A stretch of DNA of 64,000 nt from Ruegeria discodermiae (GTDB lineage Bacteria; Pseudomonadota; Alphaproteobacteria; Rhodobacterales; Rhodobacteraceae). The stretch is taken from the NCBI RefSeq assembly GCF_030758345.1, contig NZ_JAVAMO010000004.1, positions 186,001-250,000 of the forward strand, written 5' to 3'. A program made the translations under genes and the position numbers. The notes beneath the pieces are model-generated. The model did not search any database and was not told the origin of the DNA. It saw only the letters and a program-made list of their open reading frames with translations. How positions within the stretch are numbered: the first letter of the stretch is position 1; every line of letters begins with the position of its first letter. Positions 25,879 to 35,220 of this stretch are shown here, piece by piece.

Positions 25879-26832
25879 TTACTGAATGGACAACAGCAGG
25901 CTGCGCAGGTTCTGACCGCTGCGTTTCAGGCCGAGTTTGGCGCGGATATTGTTGCGATGAAACTCAATCGTGCTGGGCTCGCGCGAAAGGGTGCGGGCAA
26001 TATCCTTGGTGGTCTGGCCGCGCATTATCATCTGGGCGATTTCCTGCTCGGCGGGGGTCAACGCCTCGAATACGGTAGTCAACTGCCCGCTCATATCCGA
26101 GGTGATGGATCTGAGGCTTTCCTCGGCAAGTTCCAGATAGGCGCGGCCCGCCGGGTCACCGTCAAGCCTACTGCGCAGCTTGGCAAGATGTGGAACGACC
26201 AGCCCCTTGATCTGGCGCAGTATCTTGGCGTCGTATTCTTCGCGCGACGTCTCGACGCTGCTCAGCAGAACGCGCAGTGCTGTATTGGCCTCTTCCAGAT
26301 CCGAAGTGCGGTTGGCGACGCGCTGTTCCAGCTGATCCAGGGTCGCCTGCAATTCCGCCTCAAGCGCGATGCGGCGGTCAATCTCGATCAGCAATTCAAG
26401 ATCCGCCTCGATGACCCGCGCAAATTCCTGCAACCCTTCGCGAAACAGCAGAGCGCGCCGGTTGCGCCGCGTATCCAGAACGCAGATCGTCCCAAAAACT
26501 GACCCGTCGGGCCATTTCAGCGGATAACCGATATAGAACCGCATCCCGTGTTCCATATCGTCGTTGTCGACCCAATCTGGATCGCAGGTGGCATCCTCGA
26601 CCGTCAATTCGCCGTCGCGTTGCAAGACCCCGTAACAATAGAGCTTTTCGTTTAGCGTGAACTGGCACCCGGTGACATAGGGGTTGTCCTTGCTCCTACT
26701 GGTGACAAAGACCGAGTGATGCGGCTCGTGGGTGCGCATCACCAGACTGGCAGGGACATCAGCAACATTTGCGATCAAATCCACGATCCGTTGCCACTTG
26801 GCGATGGTGTCTTGCGAGATGTCGGGTTTCAA
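25879..26832 (-). CDS. GAF-domain LuxR-family transcriptional regulator
   Basis: A 317-residue regulator in three parts: a GAF domain (about 1-155, ending in F-G-T-I-C-V-L-D-T), a coiled-coil linker (about 165-205, with L-E-Q-R-V-A-N-R-T-S-D-L-E-E-A-N), and a C-terminal LuxR/FixJ helix-turn-helix (L-T-P-A-E-Q-E-I-A-Q-M-I-M-R-G-Q-T-T-K-D-I-A). The GAF domain presumably senses a small ligand or redox state; C57 and C65 are the obvious candidates, but nothing in the sequence fixes the signal. It lies about 120 bases upstream of the metallo-hydrolase on the same strand. Confidence 0.8.
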   Translation of the reverse strand: MKPDISQDTIAKWQRIVDLIANVADVPASLVMRTHEPHHSVFVTSRSKDNPYVTGCQFTLNEKLYCYGVLQRDGELTVEDATCDPDWVDNDDMEHGMRFYIGYPLKWPDGSVFGTICVLDTRRNRRALLFREGLQEFARVIEADLELLIEIDRRIALEAELQATLDQLEQRVANRTSDLEEANTALRVLLSSVETSREEYDAKILRQIKGLVVPHLAKLRSRLDGDPAGRAYLELAEESLRSITSDMSGQLTTVFEALTPAEQEIAQMIMRGQTTKDIARTLSREPSTIEFHRNNIRAKLGLKRSGQNLRSLLLSIQ

Positions 26833-26942
26833 AGGGACGGCCCCGGATTTGTCTGGCAGATGAACCGGGCCAGTCTAGGGGCCAAGCCCGGTGTCAGGCA
26901 AGCGGCGCGGGGATCGCGTGCAAAGGCCGCACGCGCGACCAG

Positions 26943-27863
26943 CTATCTGGAATGCTCTTTTACCAGCGTCTGCAGGAACGTCTGCGTAATCCGCGGGGGC
27001 TCAGGGCTGCGCCGGTTGACTGCGGAAAAAGTGGCGCGATAGTGCAGCATCTCGGGCAGGATCATCTTCATCTGCCCCTGTTCCACAAAGCTCCTCGTAA
27101 AGTGGTCCGGCAGGAACCCGATATAGCGGCCTGACAGGATCAGGATCGACAGGGCATGTTCGCTCTGAACCTTGGCCGCGCGGCGCAGCTTGAGGGACTG
27201 TCCGAATTTTAGATTGGGAGAATTGACGCTAATGCCCGCATAACGCGCGGCGCGCACATCATCCAGGGTCAGATTCGCCTGATCGCGGTCAAAAAACGGA
27301 TGTCCCTGACCGCAGAACAGATACATGTTCTCGGTATAGATCGGGACATAGTTCAGGCTTTTTGACACCCGATGTTCTGCGATAATGCCTACATCTACAT
27401 CGCCGCTGAGTAATTTTGTTTCAATCACATTCGGCGGCTCAAGCGAAAGTTCGATCTGCACATCCGGTGCCAGCACGTTGAAAGTGCTGATCGCGCGGGC
27501 CAGATGAGAGTCGGGATTGGAGGCGCATTGATCAAACAGAGCGACATGGATTCGACCAACAAGATCCTGCTTTATTTCATTCACCTCGGACTGAAAGTCC
27601 GAGACGGAAAGCAGCAGTCTCTCGGCCGCAGCCAGCACCTTTGCCCCGTCTTCCGTTAATGAAAACCCGCCGGGACCCCGGTTGCACAGTTTCAGCCCCA
27701 ATCGAATCTCAAGATTCGATAGGTACTTGGAAATTGTGGACCTTCCGATGTTGAGCTCGGTCTCGGCGGCTGAAAGGCCACGGCTTTCTACTACCGACTT
27801 GAAAATCCGTAATAAGTTTATGTCGGCCTCTCCGACTTTGGTTACAAGTGACTGCCGTGCCAT
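26943..27863 (-). CDS. LysR-family regulator divergent from the taurine operon
   Basis: A 306-residue LysR-type regulator. The winged helix-turn-helix occupies about residues 12-70 (L-L-R-I-F-K-S-V-V-E-S-R-G-L-S-A-A-E-T-E-L-N, then S-T-I-S-K-Y-L-S-N-L-E), followed by the periplasmic-binding-protein-like effector domain. It is transcribed away from tauK across 167 bases, the usual arrangement for a LysR activator of the adjacent operon, so it probably responds to taurine or sulfoacetaldehyde. Taurine clusters of Rhodobacter and Paracoccus generally carry a MocR/GntR-type TauR instead, which makes this regulator unusual. Confidence 0.82.
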   Translation of the reverse strand: MARQSLVTKVGEADINLLRIFKSVVESRGLSAAETELNIGRSTISKYLSNLEIRLGLKLCNRGPGGFSLTEDGAKVLAAAERLLLSVSDFQSEVNEIKQDLVGRIHVALFDQCASNPDSHLARAISTFNVLAPDVQIELSLEPPNVIETKLLSGDVDVGIIAEHRVSKSLNYVPIYTENMYLFCGQGHPFFDRDQANLTLDDVRAARYAGISVNSPNLKFGQSLKLRRAAKVQSEHALSILILSGRYIGFLPDHFTRSFVEQGQMKMILPEMLHYRATFSAVNRRSPEPPRITQTFLQTLVKEHSR

Positions 27864-27873
27864 GCAATGTTCG

Positions 27874-27916
27874 CCATTTATGAAACTTTACGCTCAATAG
27901 TTACCATTTTGGAAAC
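27874..27916. promoter_or_regulatory. Candidate LysR binding region: two 13-base direct repeats
   Basis: CCATTTATGAAAC (27874-27886) and CCATTTTGGAAAC (27904-27916) match at 11 of 13 positions and start exactly 30 bases apart, about three helical turns, so they lie on the same DNA face. The second also forms an imperfect inverted repeat, GTTACC-ATTTT-GGAAAC (27900-27916). The pair lies in the LysR/tauK intergenic region next to the LysR start, the expected place for LysR recognition and activation sites. Confidence 0.5.
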
Positions 27917-28030
27917 CCGACTCACAAGCTACACGTGCGCCACCGGGGCAGATTCGGACTGGAAAATGCGCAGAGGAGCGCATTCCGGCGCGCACTCCGG
28001 ATATCAGGACAAACATGCCGGAGGACATTC

Positions 28031-29047
28031 ATGTCATTTCTCAAGCGGGTCTGCAGTACAACTGCGGCCATTTCCATTACTGCCATGCTCGTCGCGGGGG
28101 CAGCACATGCCAAGAATTTCAAGATCGCGGTGGGCGACAGCGGGGGCTCGAGCCAGGAGGCCACCGGCCTGGGCTTCAAGGCCGCGCTCGAAGAGCTGTC
28201 GGGTGGAAAGCACACAGCAACGCTGTTTCTGAACGGTCAGCTCGGGTCCGAGCAGGATACCGTCAACGACGCGGCCATCGGCACGCTGGACATGTCGCTA
28301 CTGGCGATCAACAACATCACCCCGTTCTCGCCCACTGTCGGCGTGTTCACCCTGCCCTATGTCATCCTCAGCCTTGAGGATGCGGAAAAGCTGACCCAGG
28401 GCCCGATCGGTCAGGAACTGATTGAAAACACGATCAATGACGCCGGTGTTCGCATCATCGGCTGGACCTATACGGGTTTCCGCCGTCTTACGAACTCGAA
28501 AAAGCCGGTCAAATCGGTGGCCGACCTCGAAGGTCTGGTGATCCGCGTTCCCAAAAACGAGATCATGATCGACACTTACAAGGCATGGGGCATCAGCCCG
28601 ACGCCGATGGCCTGGTCTGAAACCTTTGCGGGTCTGCAGACCAAAGTGGTCGACGGGCAGGACAACCCTTACACCACCATCAACGCGATGAAGTTCTATG
28701 AAGTGCAGAAATATGTGACGAACATCCGTTACATCTTCTCGATCGAACCGCTCATCATTTCCGAACAGGTCTTCCAGGAGCTTTCCGCAGAAGATCAGGA
28801 AATCGTCCTTGAAGCAGGCAAAGCCGCGACGCAGGCCTCTGCCGACTTCTTGCGCGCCAAGGAAGCCGAGATCAAAGAGATCCTGATCGAAAAAGGCATG
28901 GAAATCGTCGATCCCGAGAATGACGAAGCCGAGTTCATCGAGCTGGCGACCACCGCCGTGTGGCCAAAGTTCTATGAAAGCATCGGAGGCGTCGAAAAGC
29001 TGAACGCAGTGCTGGCCGAAATCGGTCGCGATCCGGTCTCTCAGTAA
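28031..29047 (+). CDS. tauK: TRAP transporter substrate-binding protein, taurine operon
   Basis: A 338-residue periplasmic DctP-family binding protein with a Sec signal (A-I-S-I-T-A-M-L-V-A-G-A-A-H-A at the end of the signal). The mature domain has the TRAP features L-R-K-style lysine contacts replaced by G-L-V-I-R-V-P-K-N, and the hinge region V-D-G-Q-D-N-P. GGAGGA precedes the ATG. It heads an operon with TRAP membrane subunits, usp, tauXY, xsc and tauZ, an order known from taurine-dissimilating Rhodobacter, so it probably binds taurine or a related sulfonate. An in-frame upstream extension is excluded because it lacks a signal peptide start. Confidence 0.8.
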   Translation: MSFLKRVCSTTAAISITAMLVAGAAHAKNFKIAVGDSGGSSQEATGLGFKAALEELSGGKHTATLFLNGQLGSEQDTVNDAAIGTLDMSLLAINNITPFSPTVGVFTLPYVILSLEDAEKLTQGPIGQELIENTINDAGVRIIGWTYTGFRRLTNSKKPVKSVADLEGLVIRVPKNEIMIDTYKAWGISPTPMAWSETFAGLQTKVVDGQDNPYTTINAMKFYEVQKYVTNIRYIFSIEPLIISEQVFQELSAEDQEIVLEAGKAATQASADFLRAKEAEIKEILIEKGMEIVDPENDEAEFIELATTAVWPKFYESIGGVEKLNAVLAEIGRDPVSQ

Positions 29048-29078
29048 CCGGTAACCGAGCATCCAACAAAAAAATTGC

Positions 29079-29098
29079 GGGGCACCATCTGGTGCCCC
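29079..29098 (+). promoter_or_regulatory. Stem-loop between tauK and tauL
   Basis: A perfect eight-pair hairpin, GGGGCACC-ATCT-GGTGCCCC, lies 32 bases after the tauK stop. It has no T-run on the plus strand, so it is more likely an mRNA-stabilising or partial-stop element that keeps binding-protein message above that of the membrane subunits. A long A-run upstream would make it a terminator on the minus strand, but no minus gene ends here. Confidence 0.7.
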
Positions 29099-29119
29099 CA
29101 ACAATAAATGGAGGGTCAG

Positions 29120-29680
29120 ATGCCTAAATTCTGGGGAATTGTCGATAACCTGGAAAGCTATATTTGCCGCACGCTGCTGGCGATGTTCGTTTGCCTGTTG
29201 TTTCTTCAGGTCATCGTAAGAACGCTGTTTTCATTCTCGTTTTCCTGGGTCGAGGAACTGTCGATCTACATGTTCGTCTGGTTCGTCTTCTTTGGCGCCA
29301 GCTATGCCGCAAAGATGGGTGCCCATAACCGGGTCACGTTCCAGTTCAAGTTCCTGTCGGCGCGCGCGATCAAATACATCGAGGCCTTTGCGGATCTGTT
29401 CTGGATCTTCTTCAACGTCTATTTCGTCTATCTGGCGATCGATTTCATCTTCAATAAGATGAACCGGTTCCAGTCGTCGCAGACCCTCGGGTTCCACCTG
29501 AGCTGGGTCTATATCGTGCTGCCCATCGCCTTCACCCTGATGACCATCCGGGTGATCCAGGTGAACTATCGCAAACTGGTATTGGACGAAGAAATGGTCG
29601 ACCCGGATTCGATCGACCTCGACGCTGTCAAAGCCGAAGCCGAAAGCCATAGCACCCCCAAATCTGAGGGAGACAAGTAA
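29120..29680 (+). CDS. tauL: TRAP transporter small membrane subunit, taurine operon
   Basis: A 186-residue DctQ-family protein with four predicted helices, including the typical E-E-L-S-I-Y-M-F-V-W-F-V-F-F-G-A-S-Y-A segment and K-M-G-A-H at the loop after helix two. The start is set at 29120, because GGAGGG lies four bases before it and overlaps an alternative ATG at 29108. The acidic C-terminal tail is cytoplasmic. Its stop overlaps the start of the large subunit (TAATG). Confidence 0.85.
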   Translation: MPKFWGIVDNLESYICRTLLAMFVCLLFLQVIVRTLFSFSFSWVEELSIYMFVWFVFFGASYAAKMGAHNRVTFQFKFLSARAIKYIEAFADLFWIFFNVYFVYLAIDFIFNKMNRFQSSQTLGFHLSWVYIVLPIAFTLMTIRVIQVNYRKLVLDEEMVDPDSIDLDAVKAEAESHSTPKSEGDK

Positions 29681-31020
29681 TGGGCGCCGAAATCATCCCA
29701 CTGCTGTTTGGCGGATTTCTGTTTCTGCTGTTCATCGGGGCTCCGATCACTGTGGCGCTTGGCGTCTCGACACTGATCACGTTCCTCTACCTAGGGGAAA
29801 ACCCCATCAAATTCGTCCAGATCGCCTTTACCTCGGTCGGGTCCTTCCCGCTGATGGCGCTGCCCGCCTTCATTCTGGCCGGTGCGCTGATGGAAGCATC
29901 GGGCCTGTCACGGCGGCTGATCAATGTCGCCGAGAGCTTTGCCGGTCCCTTCACCGGCGGCATGTCTGCTGCAACCGTCATGGCGTGTCTGTTCTTTGGT
30001 GCGATCTCGGGGTCCGGCCCGGCGACCACCGCAGCTGTCGGCATGTTGATGATCCCGGCGATGATCGACCGGGGCTATTCCAAAGGCTTCGCCTCGGCCA
30101 TCACCGCCTCGTCGGGCGGTCTGGGCATCGTCATTCCGCCCTCGATCCCGCTGATCATCTTCGGCATCGCCGCGCTCGGCATGCCGCCCCCGCCCGAGGC
30201 CGTGGAAGAGTTCGGTCAGTTCCAGACCGTTTCGATCCCGAAACTTTTCATCGCCGGATTCATGCCCGCCTTCCTGATCGCAGGCAGCCTATTGCTGATG
30301 AACTATATTCTTGCGAAAAAGAACAACTACACCGGCAGCACCGAAGGCTGGTCCGCGCGCCAGATGTGGTGCGAGATGTATCGCGGGTTCTGGGCGCTGA
30401 TGGCCCCGGTGGTGATCCTTGGCGGCATCTATTCGGGCTATTTCACCCCGACCGAAGCGGCCATTGTGGCGATCTTCTATACGCTGATCGTGGGGGCGTT
30501 TATCTATCGGGAACTGTCCTGGAAAAGTCTATTCGGCGCGCTTGAAACCACCACATGGCTGACCGGCCGTGTGTTGCTGATCATGTTTACCGCAACCGTG
30601 TTCGGACGGCTTCTGGTCGAAAACCAGGTTCCCGCCGTGATCGCACAGGGCATGTTGTCCTTCACTGACAACATCTATGTGATCTGGACGCTGGTCATCC
30701 TGTTCCTGCTGTTTGTCGGCATGTTCATGGAGACACTGGCAACGATCCTGATCCTGGTGCCGGTGATGCTGCCGGTGGCCTATAGTGTCGGTATCGATCC
30801 GATCCACTTTGGCGTGGTGATGGTCTGTACGCTGGGCATTGGCTTCCAGACGCCGCCATTGGGTGAGAACCTGTTCATTGCGTCGGGGATCTCGAAAATC
30901 TCGATCGAAGAAATCTCGCTGCGGGCCCTGCCCTTTGCCTTCATCAACACGGTGGCGATCTTCGTCATAGCGTTCTTCCCCGAGATCTCGCTCTGGCTGC
31001 CGCGCGTGTTTGGGTACTGA
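29680..31020 (+). CDS. tauM: TRAP transporter large membrane subunit, taurine operon
   Basis: A 446-residue DctM-family channel subunit with about twelve helices. Family motifs include F-F-G-A-I-S-G-S-G-P-A-T-T-A-A-V-G, G-I-V-I-P-P-S-I-P, the F-T-P-T-E-A-A sequence in the middle, and late G-I-G-F-Q-T-P-P-L-G. It works with TauL and TauK as a sodium-driven secondary importer. The one-base overlap with tauL indicates translational coupling. Confidence 0.88.
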   Translation: MGAEIIPLLFGGFLFLLFIGAPITVALGVSTLITFLYLGENPIKFVQIAFTSVGSFPLMALPAFILAGALMEASGLSRRLINVAESFAGPFTGGMSAATVMACLFFGAISGSGPATTAAVGMLMIPAMIDRGYSKGFASAITASSGGLGIVIPPSIPLIIFGIAALGMPPPPEAVEEFGQFQTVSIPKLFIAGFMPAFLIAGSLLLMNYILAKKNNYTGSTEGWSARQMWCEMYRGFWALMAPVVILGGIYSGYFTPTEAAIVAIFYTLIVGAFIYRELSWKSLFGALETTTWLTGRVLLIMFTATVFGRLLVENQVPAVIAQGMLSFTDNIYVIWTLVILFLLFVGMFMETLATILILVPVMLPVAYSVGIDPIHFGVVMVCTLGIGFQTPPLGENLFIASGISKISIEEISLRALPFAFINTVAIFVIAFFPEISLWLPRVFGY

Positions 31021-31041
31021 GGTGGCTGAAAGGACTAACTC

Positions 31042-31533
31042 ATGAAACAGAAGATCACACATATCCTCTTCGCCACCGCTTTGACGAAACACTCAAGCTA
31101 CGCATTGACGCATGCGGCCAGTCTGGCGGAATCAACGGGGGCAAAGCTGCATGTTCTACATGTGGCCGAGCCGCTCAGCGACGATGCGTTGATCACGATG
31201 CGGATGTTTATGCAGGATGCGGGCTCTCGCTCTGAGGCACTGAAAGCCCGACATGACCACATGAAGGCGGTGTTGACCGAACGCCAGAAGGAATTCTGGG
31301 CAACCCTGCCCGAAGAAGACCGCGGCATTCAGGATCAGATCGAGTCGATCGAGATCATTGACGGGCATCCCGCCGAAGTGATCCTGCGCCGCGCCCGCGA
31401 GTTGAAATGCGACCTGATTGTGCTGGGGGCCCACGAACACGGGTTCTCGCAAACCTTCCTTGGTAGCGTCGCCAAGCGCGTTCTGCGCCGCGCCGAGATA
31501 CCGACACTGGTCGTCCCGTACAGGGACGACTGA
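31042..31533 (+). CDS. Universal stress protein (UspA family) in the taurine operon
   Basis: A 163-residue UspA-fold protein with the nucleotide-binding signature G-A-H-E-H-G followed by S-V-A-K-R-V-L-R-R-A near the C-terminus, so it probably binds ATP. AAAGGA lies before the ATG. Usp genes commonly sit directly behind TRAP transporter genes and inside taurine clusters, where they are thought to regulate transport, but the exact role is unknown. Confidence 0.85.
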   Translation: MKQKITHILFATALTKHSSYALTHAASLAESTGAKLHVLHVAEPLSDDALITMRMFMQDAGSRSEALKARHDHMKAVLTERQKEFWATLPEEDRGIQDQIESIEIIDGHPAEVILRRARELKCDLIVLGAHEHGFSQTFLGSVAKRVLRRAEIPTLVVPYRDD

Positions 31534-31566
31534 ACCACAACCTAACGCTCTAAGAAAGAACAGAAA

Positions 31567-31953
31567 ATGACCAAGACCCTAACCGCTAAGGATTTGGCGG
31601 ATACCTTTGACTCTTTCAATCGTCACGATATTGACGGCGTGATGACCCATTTTGCCGATGACTGCGTCTTCTACACGGTCGGCGGCGAAGAGAAATATGG
31701 CAACAAGGTCGAAGGCGCAGCCGCCATCGCAGCCGCCTTTTCCGGCGTCTGGGCTGGCATGAAGGATGCCCATTGGGACCACCACAGCCATTTTGTGCAT
31801 GGCGACCGCGCGGTGTCGGAATGGACCTTCTCGGGCACTGACGCCGATGGCATGCGCATCGAGGCCGAAGGAGCCGACCTGTTCACGCTGCGCGACGGTG
31901 AGATTGTCGTCAAACAGGCGCTGCGCAAATCCCGGCCCATGTTCAAGGCCTGA
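31567..31953 (+). CDS. tauX: SnoaL/NTF2-like protein, putative taurine dehydrogenase small subunit
   Basis: A 128-residue cone-shaped SnoaL/NTF2-fold protein (D-S-F-N-R-H-D-I-D-G-V-M-T-H-F-A-D-D-C-V-F-Y is the usual N-terminal helix and first strand). Position is the main evidence for its role: it sits directly upstream of the FAD oxidoreductase and downstream of TRAP-usp, which is where TauX, the small subunit of taurine dehydrogenase, is found in Rhodobacter and Paracoccus. No catalytic residues can be assigned. Confidence 0.65.
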   Translation: MTKTLTAKDLADTFDSFNRHDIDGVMTHFADDCVFYTVGGEEKYGNKVEGAAAIAAAFSGVWAGMKDAHWDHHSHFVHGDRAVSEWTFSGTDADGMRIEAEGADLFTLRDGEIVVKQALRKSRPMFKA

Positions 31954-31983
31954 ACCTCACCCTCTGTCCCGCGAGAATTCGTC

Positions 31984-33390
31984 ATGGTTGATAATGCGAT
32001 CCCCCGACACTGGCCCAAGTCCAGCTATGACCCCAAATACGATCCTATTGTTGATGCCGGCCCCGGCCATAACCGCGATCACGCGCCGACCTACTGGATC
32101 GGAACCGCCGGTACTCCGCCCGAGGATGACGGCCCCGTATCCGGCGATTTCGACACCGACGTGGTCGTCATCGGATCGGGCTATACCGGCCTGTCCACCG
32201 CCATACATCTGGCCAAGGAACATGGCATTCAGGCCGTTGTGCTTGAAGCCAACACCGTCGCCTGGGGCTGTTCGACCCGCAATGGCGGGCAGGCCCAGAT
32301 TTCGTCGGGACGGCTAAAGCGGTCGCAGTGGATCCAGCGCTGGGGCGTGGATGTGGCCAAGGGCATGCATACCGAGGTCACCGAAGCGTTTGAGCTGTTC
32401 AACGACCTGATCGCGCAGGACGACATCAACTGTGATCCGCAGCCCGGCGGGCATTACTATATCGCCCACCGGGAAAAGGTGATGGCCGGTCTGGAAAGCG
32501 AAAGCGCGCTGCTGAACGACACGTTCGGCTACGGCTCTCGCATCCTGTCGCGCGAGGAGCTGCATGAAAGCCATGTCCGCGACCAGGAGGCCGCCGGCGC
32601 CATGTGGGAACCGGATGGCACCTGCATCCATGCGGGCAAGCTGGCCTTTGGCTATGTCAACATGGCCCGCCGTCTGGGGGCCAAGATCCACACGGCCAGT
32701 CCGGTAACCGGTTGGACCGTCAAGAAAGGCGTACATCATCTTCGCACGCCGGGCGGGACTGTGCGAGCCAAGAAAGTAGCGCTTGCCACCGCGGGCTACA
32801 CACCTCCGGGTCTGAACAAAAGGACCAAGCATCGGCTGATGCCAATCCTGTCGAACTCGCTGGTCACCCGCCCCCTGACCGAGGCGGAACTGGCGGAATG
32901 CGGCATCCAGACCAAGTCACCCCTGACCGACACCCGCACCCTGCGCCACTACTACCGTCTGCTGCCCGATAACCGGATGCAGATCGGCAGCCGCAGTGCT
33001 CTGACCGGGCGCGACGCGGAAAACGACAAGCACCTGGCTCTACTGAAAAAGGGTCTGGCCCGGAAGTTCCCGGCGCTGGAAGATATCAATCTGGATTATT
33101 CCTGGTGGGGTTGGGTTGATGTCAGCCATGACATGATGCCCCGGATCTTTCAGCCCGACCCGGATCAGAGCGTCTATTATGCCATGGGGTATGGCGGCAA
33201 TGGCGTGATGTACTCCGCGCAGGCCGGGCGCAGGATGGCCCAGCTTGTCGCGGGCGACAAATCGGACAAGGCGTTCTCGCTGCCGATCTTCACATCGCCG
33301 CTACCCAGCCATGGCCTGCTGACGCCCTTCCGCCGGATGGGTCAGCGGTTTGCCTATGTCTGGTACTACCTGAAAGACGAAATTATCTAA
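31984..33390 (+). CDS. tauY: FAD-dependent oxidoreductase, putative taurine dehydrogenase large subunit
   Basis: A 468-residue DAO-family flavoprotein. The FAD motif V-V-V-I-G64-S-G66-Y-T-G69 is followed by E-A-N-T-V-A-W-G-C-S-T-R-N-G-G-Q, close to D-amino-acid and glycine oxidases. With TauX it would oxidatively deaminate taurine to sulfoacetaldehyde, handing electrons to the respiratory chain. That fits its place between tauX and xsc, which consumes the product. By sequence alone it could act on another amine, so the assignment leans on context. Confidence 0.75.
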   Translation: MVDNAIPRHWPKSSYDPKYDPIVDAGPGHNRDHAPTYWIGTAGTPPEDDGPVSGDFDTDVVVIGSGYTGLSTAIHLAKEHGIQAVVLEANTVAWGCSTRNGGQAQISSGRLKRSQWIQRWGVDVAKGMHTEVTEAFELFNDLIAQDDINCDPQPGGHYYIAHREKVMAGLESESALLNDTFGYGSRILSREELHESHVRDQEAAGAMWEPDGTCIHAGKLAFGYVNMARRLGAKIHTASPVTGWTVKKGVHHLRTPGGTVRAKKVALATAGYTPPGLNKRTKHRLMPILSNSLVTRPLTEAELAECGIQTKSPLTDTRTLRHYYRLLPDNRMQIGSRSALTGRDAENDKHLALLKKGLARKFPALEDINLDYSWWGWVDVSHDMMPRIFQPDPDQSVYYAMGYGGNGVMYSAQAGRRMAQLVAGDKSDKAFSLPIFTSPLPSHGLLTPFRRMGQRFAYVWYYLKDEII

Positions 33391-33432
33391 ATATAACAGC
33401 GCCATAACGCGCTGCGCACAAGGATTCACACA

Positions 33433-35211
33433 ATGAAAATGACCACCGAAGAGGCCTTCGTCAAAACCCTGCAGATGCACGGCATCGAGCATGCGTTCGG
33501 CATTATCGGCTCGGCCATGATGCCGATCTCGGACCTCTTTCCACGTGCCGGAATCACCTTCTGGGACTGCGCCCATGAATGTACTGGCGGCATGATGGCC
33601 GATGGCTTCACCCGCGCCACTGGCGAGATGTCGATGATGATCGCCCAGAACGGTCCCGGCATCACCAACTTCGTAACCGCCGTCAAAACCGCCTACTGGA
33701 ACCACACGCCGCTGTTGCTGGTGACCCCGCAGGCCGCCAACAAGACCATCGGTCAGGGTGGGTTCCAGGAGATGGAACAGATGCGCATGTTCGCCGATTG
33801 CGTTGCCTATCAGGAAGAGGTCCGCGACCCGTCGCGCATCGCCGAAACCCTGAACCGGGTGATCATGGAAGCGCATCGCGCCTCCGCTCCGGCGCAGATC
33901 AACATCCCGCGCGATTTCTGGACCCAGGTCATCGATATCGAACTGCCGACCATTCTGGAATTCGAGCGCCCCTCGGGGGGTGATGCGGCCATCGCCGAGG
34001 CCGCCGAACTGCTCAGCAACGCCGAATTCCCGGTCATTCTCAATGGTGCGGGTGTGGTTCTGGCTGATGCGATCCCGGCCTCGGCAGCCCTTGCCGAGCG
34101 GCTGACCGCGCCGGTCTGCTGCGGCTATCAGCACAATGACGCCTTCCCCGGCAACCACCCGCTGCATGCCGGGCCGCTGGGCTATAACGGCTCGAAAGCG
34201 GGGATGGACCTGATCAGCAAGGCTGATGTGGTCTTGTGCCTGGGCACGCGTCTGAACCCGTTCTCCACCCTGCCCGGCTATGGCATCGATTACTGGCCCA
34301 CCAATGCCAAGATCATTCAGGTCGATATCAACCCGGCGCGGATCGGGCTGACCAAGAAGGTCTCGGTGGGCATCATCGGCGATGCCAAGAAAGTGGCCGA
34401 GGGCATTCTGGCCCGTCTGGGCGACACCGCGGGTGACGCTGGCCGCGAGGCGCGTCAGGCGACCATCGCAACCGCGAAATCGACCTGGGCGCAGCAGCTG
34501 TCCAGCATGGATCACGAGGATGACGATCCTGGCACCACCTGGAACGAGCGCGCCCGCAACCGCCAGCCCGATCACATGAGCCCGCGCCAGATGTGGCGCG
34601 CAATCGACAGCGCGCTGCCGAAAAACGCGATCATCTCGTCCGATATCGGCAATAACTGCGCCATCGGCAATGCCTACCCGTCCTTTGAGACCGGCCGCAA
34701 ATACCTCGCTCCGGGTCTGTTCGGCCCTTGCGGCTATGCGTTCCCGGCCATTCTGGGCGCCAAGATCGGTCAGCCGGATGTTCCGGTTGTGGGCTTCGCC
34801 GGAGATGGTGCCTTCGGCATTTCGATGAACGAGATGACCGCCTGCGGGCGAGATGACTGGCCCGCGATCACGCAGGTGATCTTCCGCAACTACCAGTGGG
34901 GCGCGGAAAAGCGCAACACGACCCTGTGGTTCGAAGATAACTTCGTCGGCACCGAGCTGGACCTGAATGTCAGCTATGCCGGTATCGCCAAGGCCTGCGG
35001 CGTCGAAGGCGTGCAAGTGTCCAGCATGGACCAGCTTACCGACGAGTTGAATAAGGCCATCGCCCGCCAGATGAAGGAGAACAAGACCACCTTCATCGAG
35101 GTACTTCTGAATCAAGAATTGGGCGAGCCCTTCCGCCGCGACGCGATGAAAAAGCCTGTTGCCGTAGCCGGAATCAACCCCGGCGACATGCGCTCCAAAC
35201 GCGTGGCCTGA
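33433..35211 (+). CDS. xsc: Sulfoacetaldehyde acetyltransferase
   Basis: A 592-residue thiamine-diphosphate enzyme that converts sulfoacetaldehyde plus phosphate to acetyl phosphate and sulfite. The N-terminal M-H-G-I-E-H-A-F-G-I-I-G-S-A-M-M-P-I-S is diagnostic of Xsc. The ThDP-binding G457-D458-G459-A-F-G-I-S-M-N is present, and the length equals that of characterised Xsc. AAGGA precedes the ATG. It is the key step of C2-sulfonate degradation. The partner phosphotransacetylase (pta) that makes acetyl-CoA is not in the window. Confidence 0.95.
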   Translation: MKMTTEEAFVKTLQMHGIEHAFGIIGSAMMPISDLFPRAGITFWDCAHECTGGMMADGFTRATGEMSMMIAQNGPGITNFVTAVKTAYWNHTPLLLVTPQAANKTIGQGGFQEMEQMRMFADCVAYQEEVRDPSRIAETLNRVIMEAHRASAPAQINIPRDFWTQVIDIELPTILEFERPSGGDAAIAEAAELLSNAEFPVILNGAGVVLADAIPASAALAERLTAPVCCGYQHNDAFPGNHPLHAGPLGYNGSKAGMDLISKADVVLCLGTRLNPFSTLPGYGIDYWPTNAKIIQVDINPARIGLTKKVSVGIIGDAKKVAEGILARLGDTAGDAGREARQATIATAKSTWAQQLSSMDHEDDDPGTTWNERARNRQPDHMSPRQMWRAIDSALPKNAIISSDIGNNCAIGNAYPSFETGRKYLAPGLFGPCGYAFPAILGAKIGQPDVPVVGFAGDGAFGISMNEMTACGRDDWPAITQVIFRNYQWGAEKRNTTLWFEDNFVGTELDLNVSYAGIAKACGVEGVQVSSMDQLTDELNKAIARQMKENKTTFIEVLLNQELGEPFRRDAMKKPVAVAGINPGDMRSKRVA

Positions 35212-35220
35212 TACTGATCC

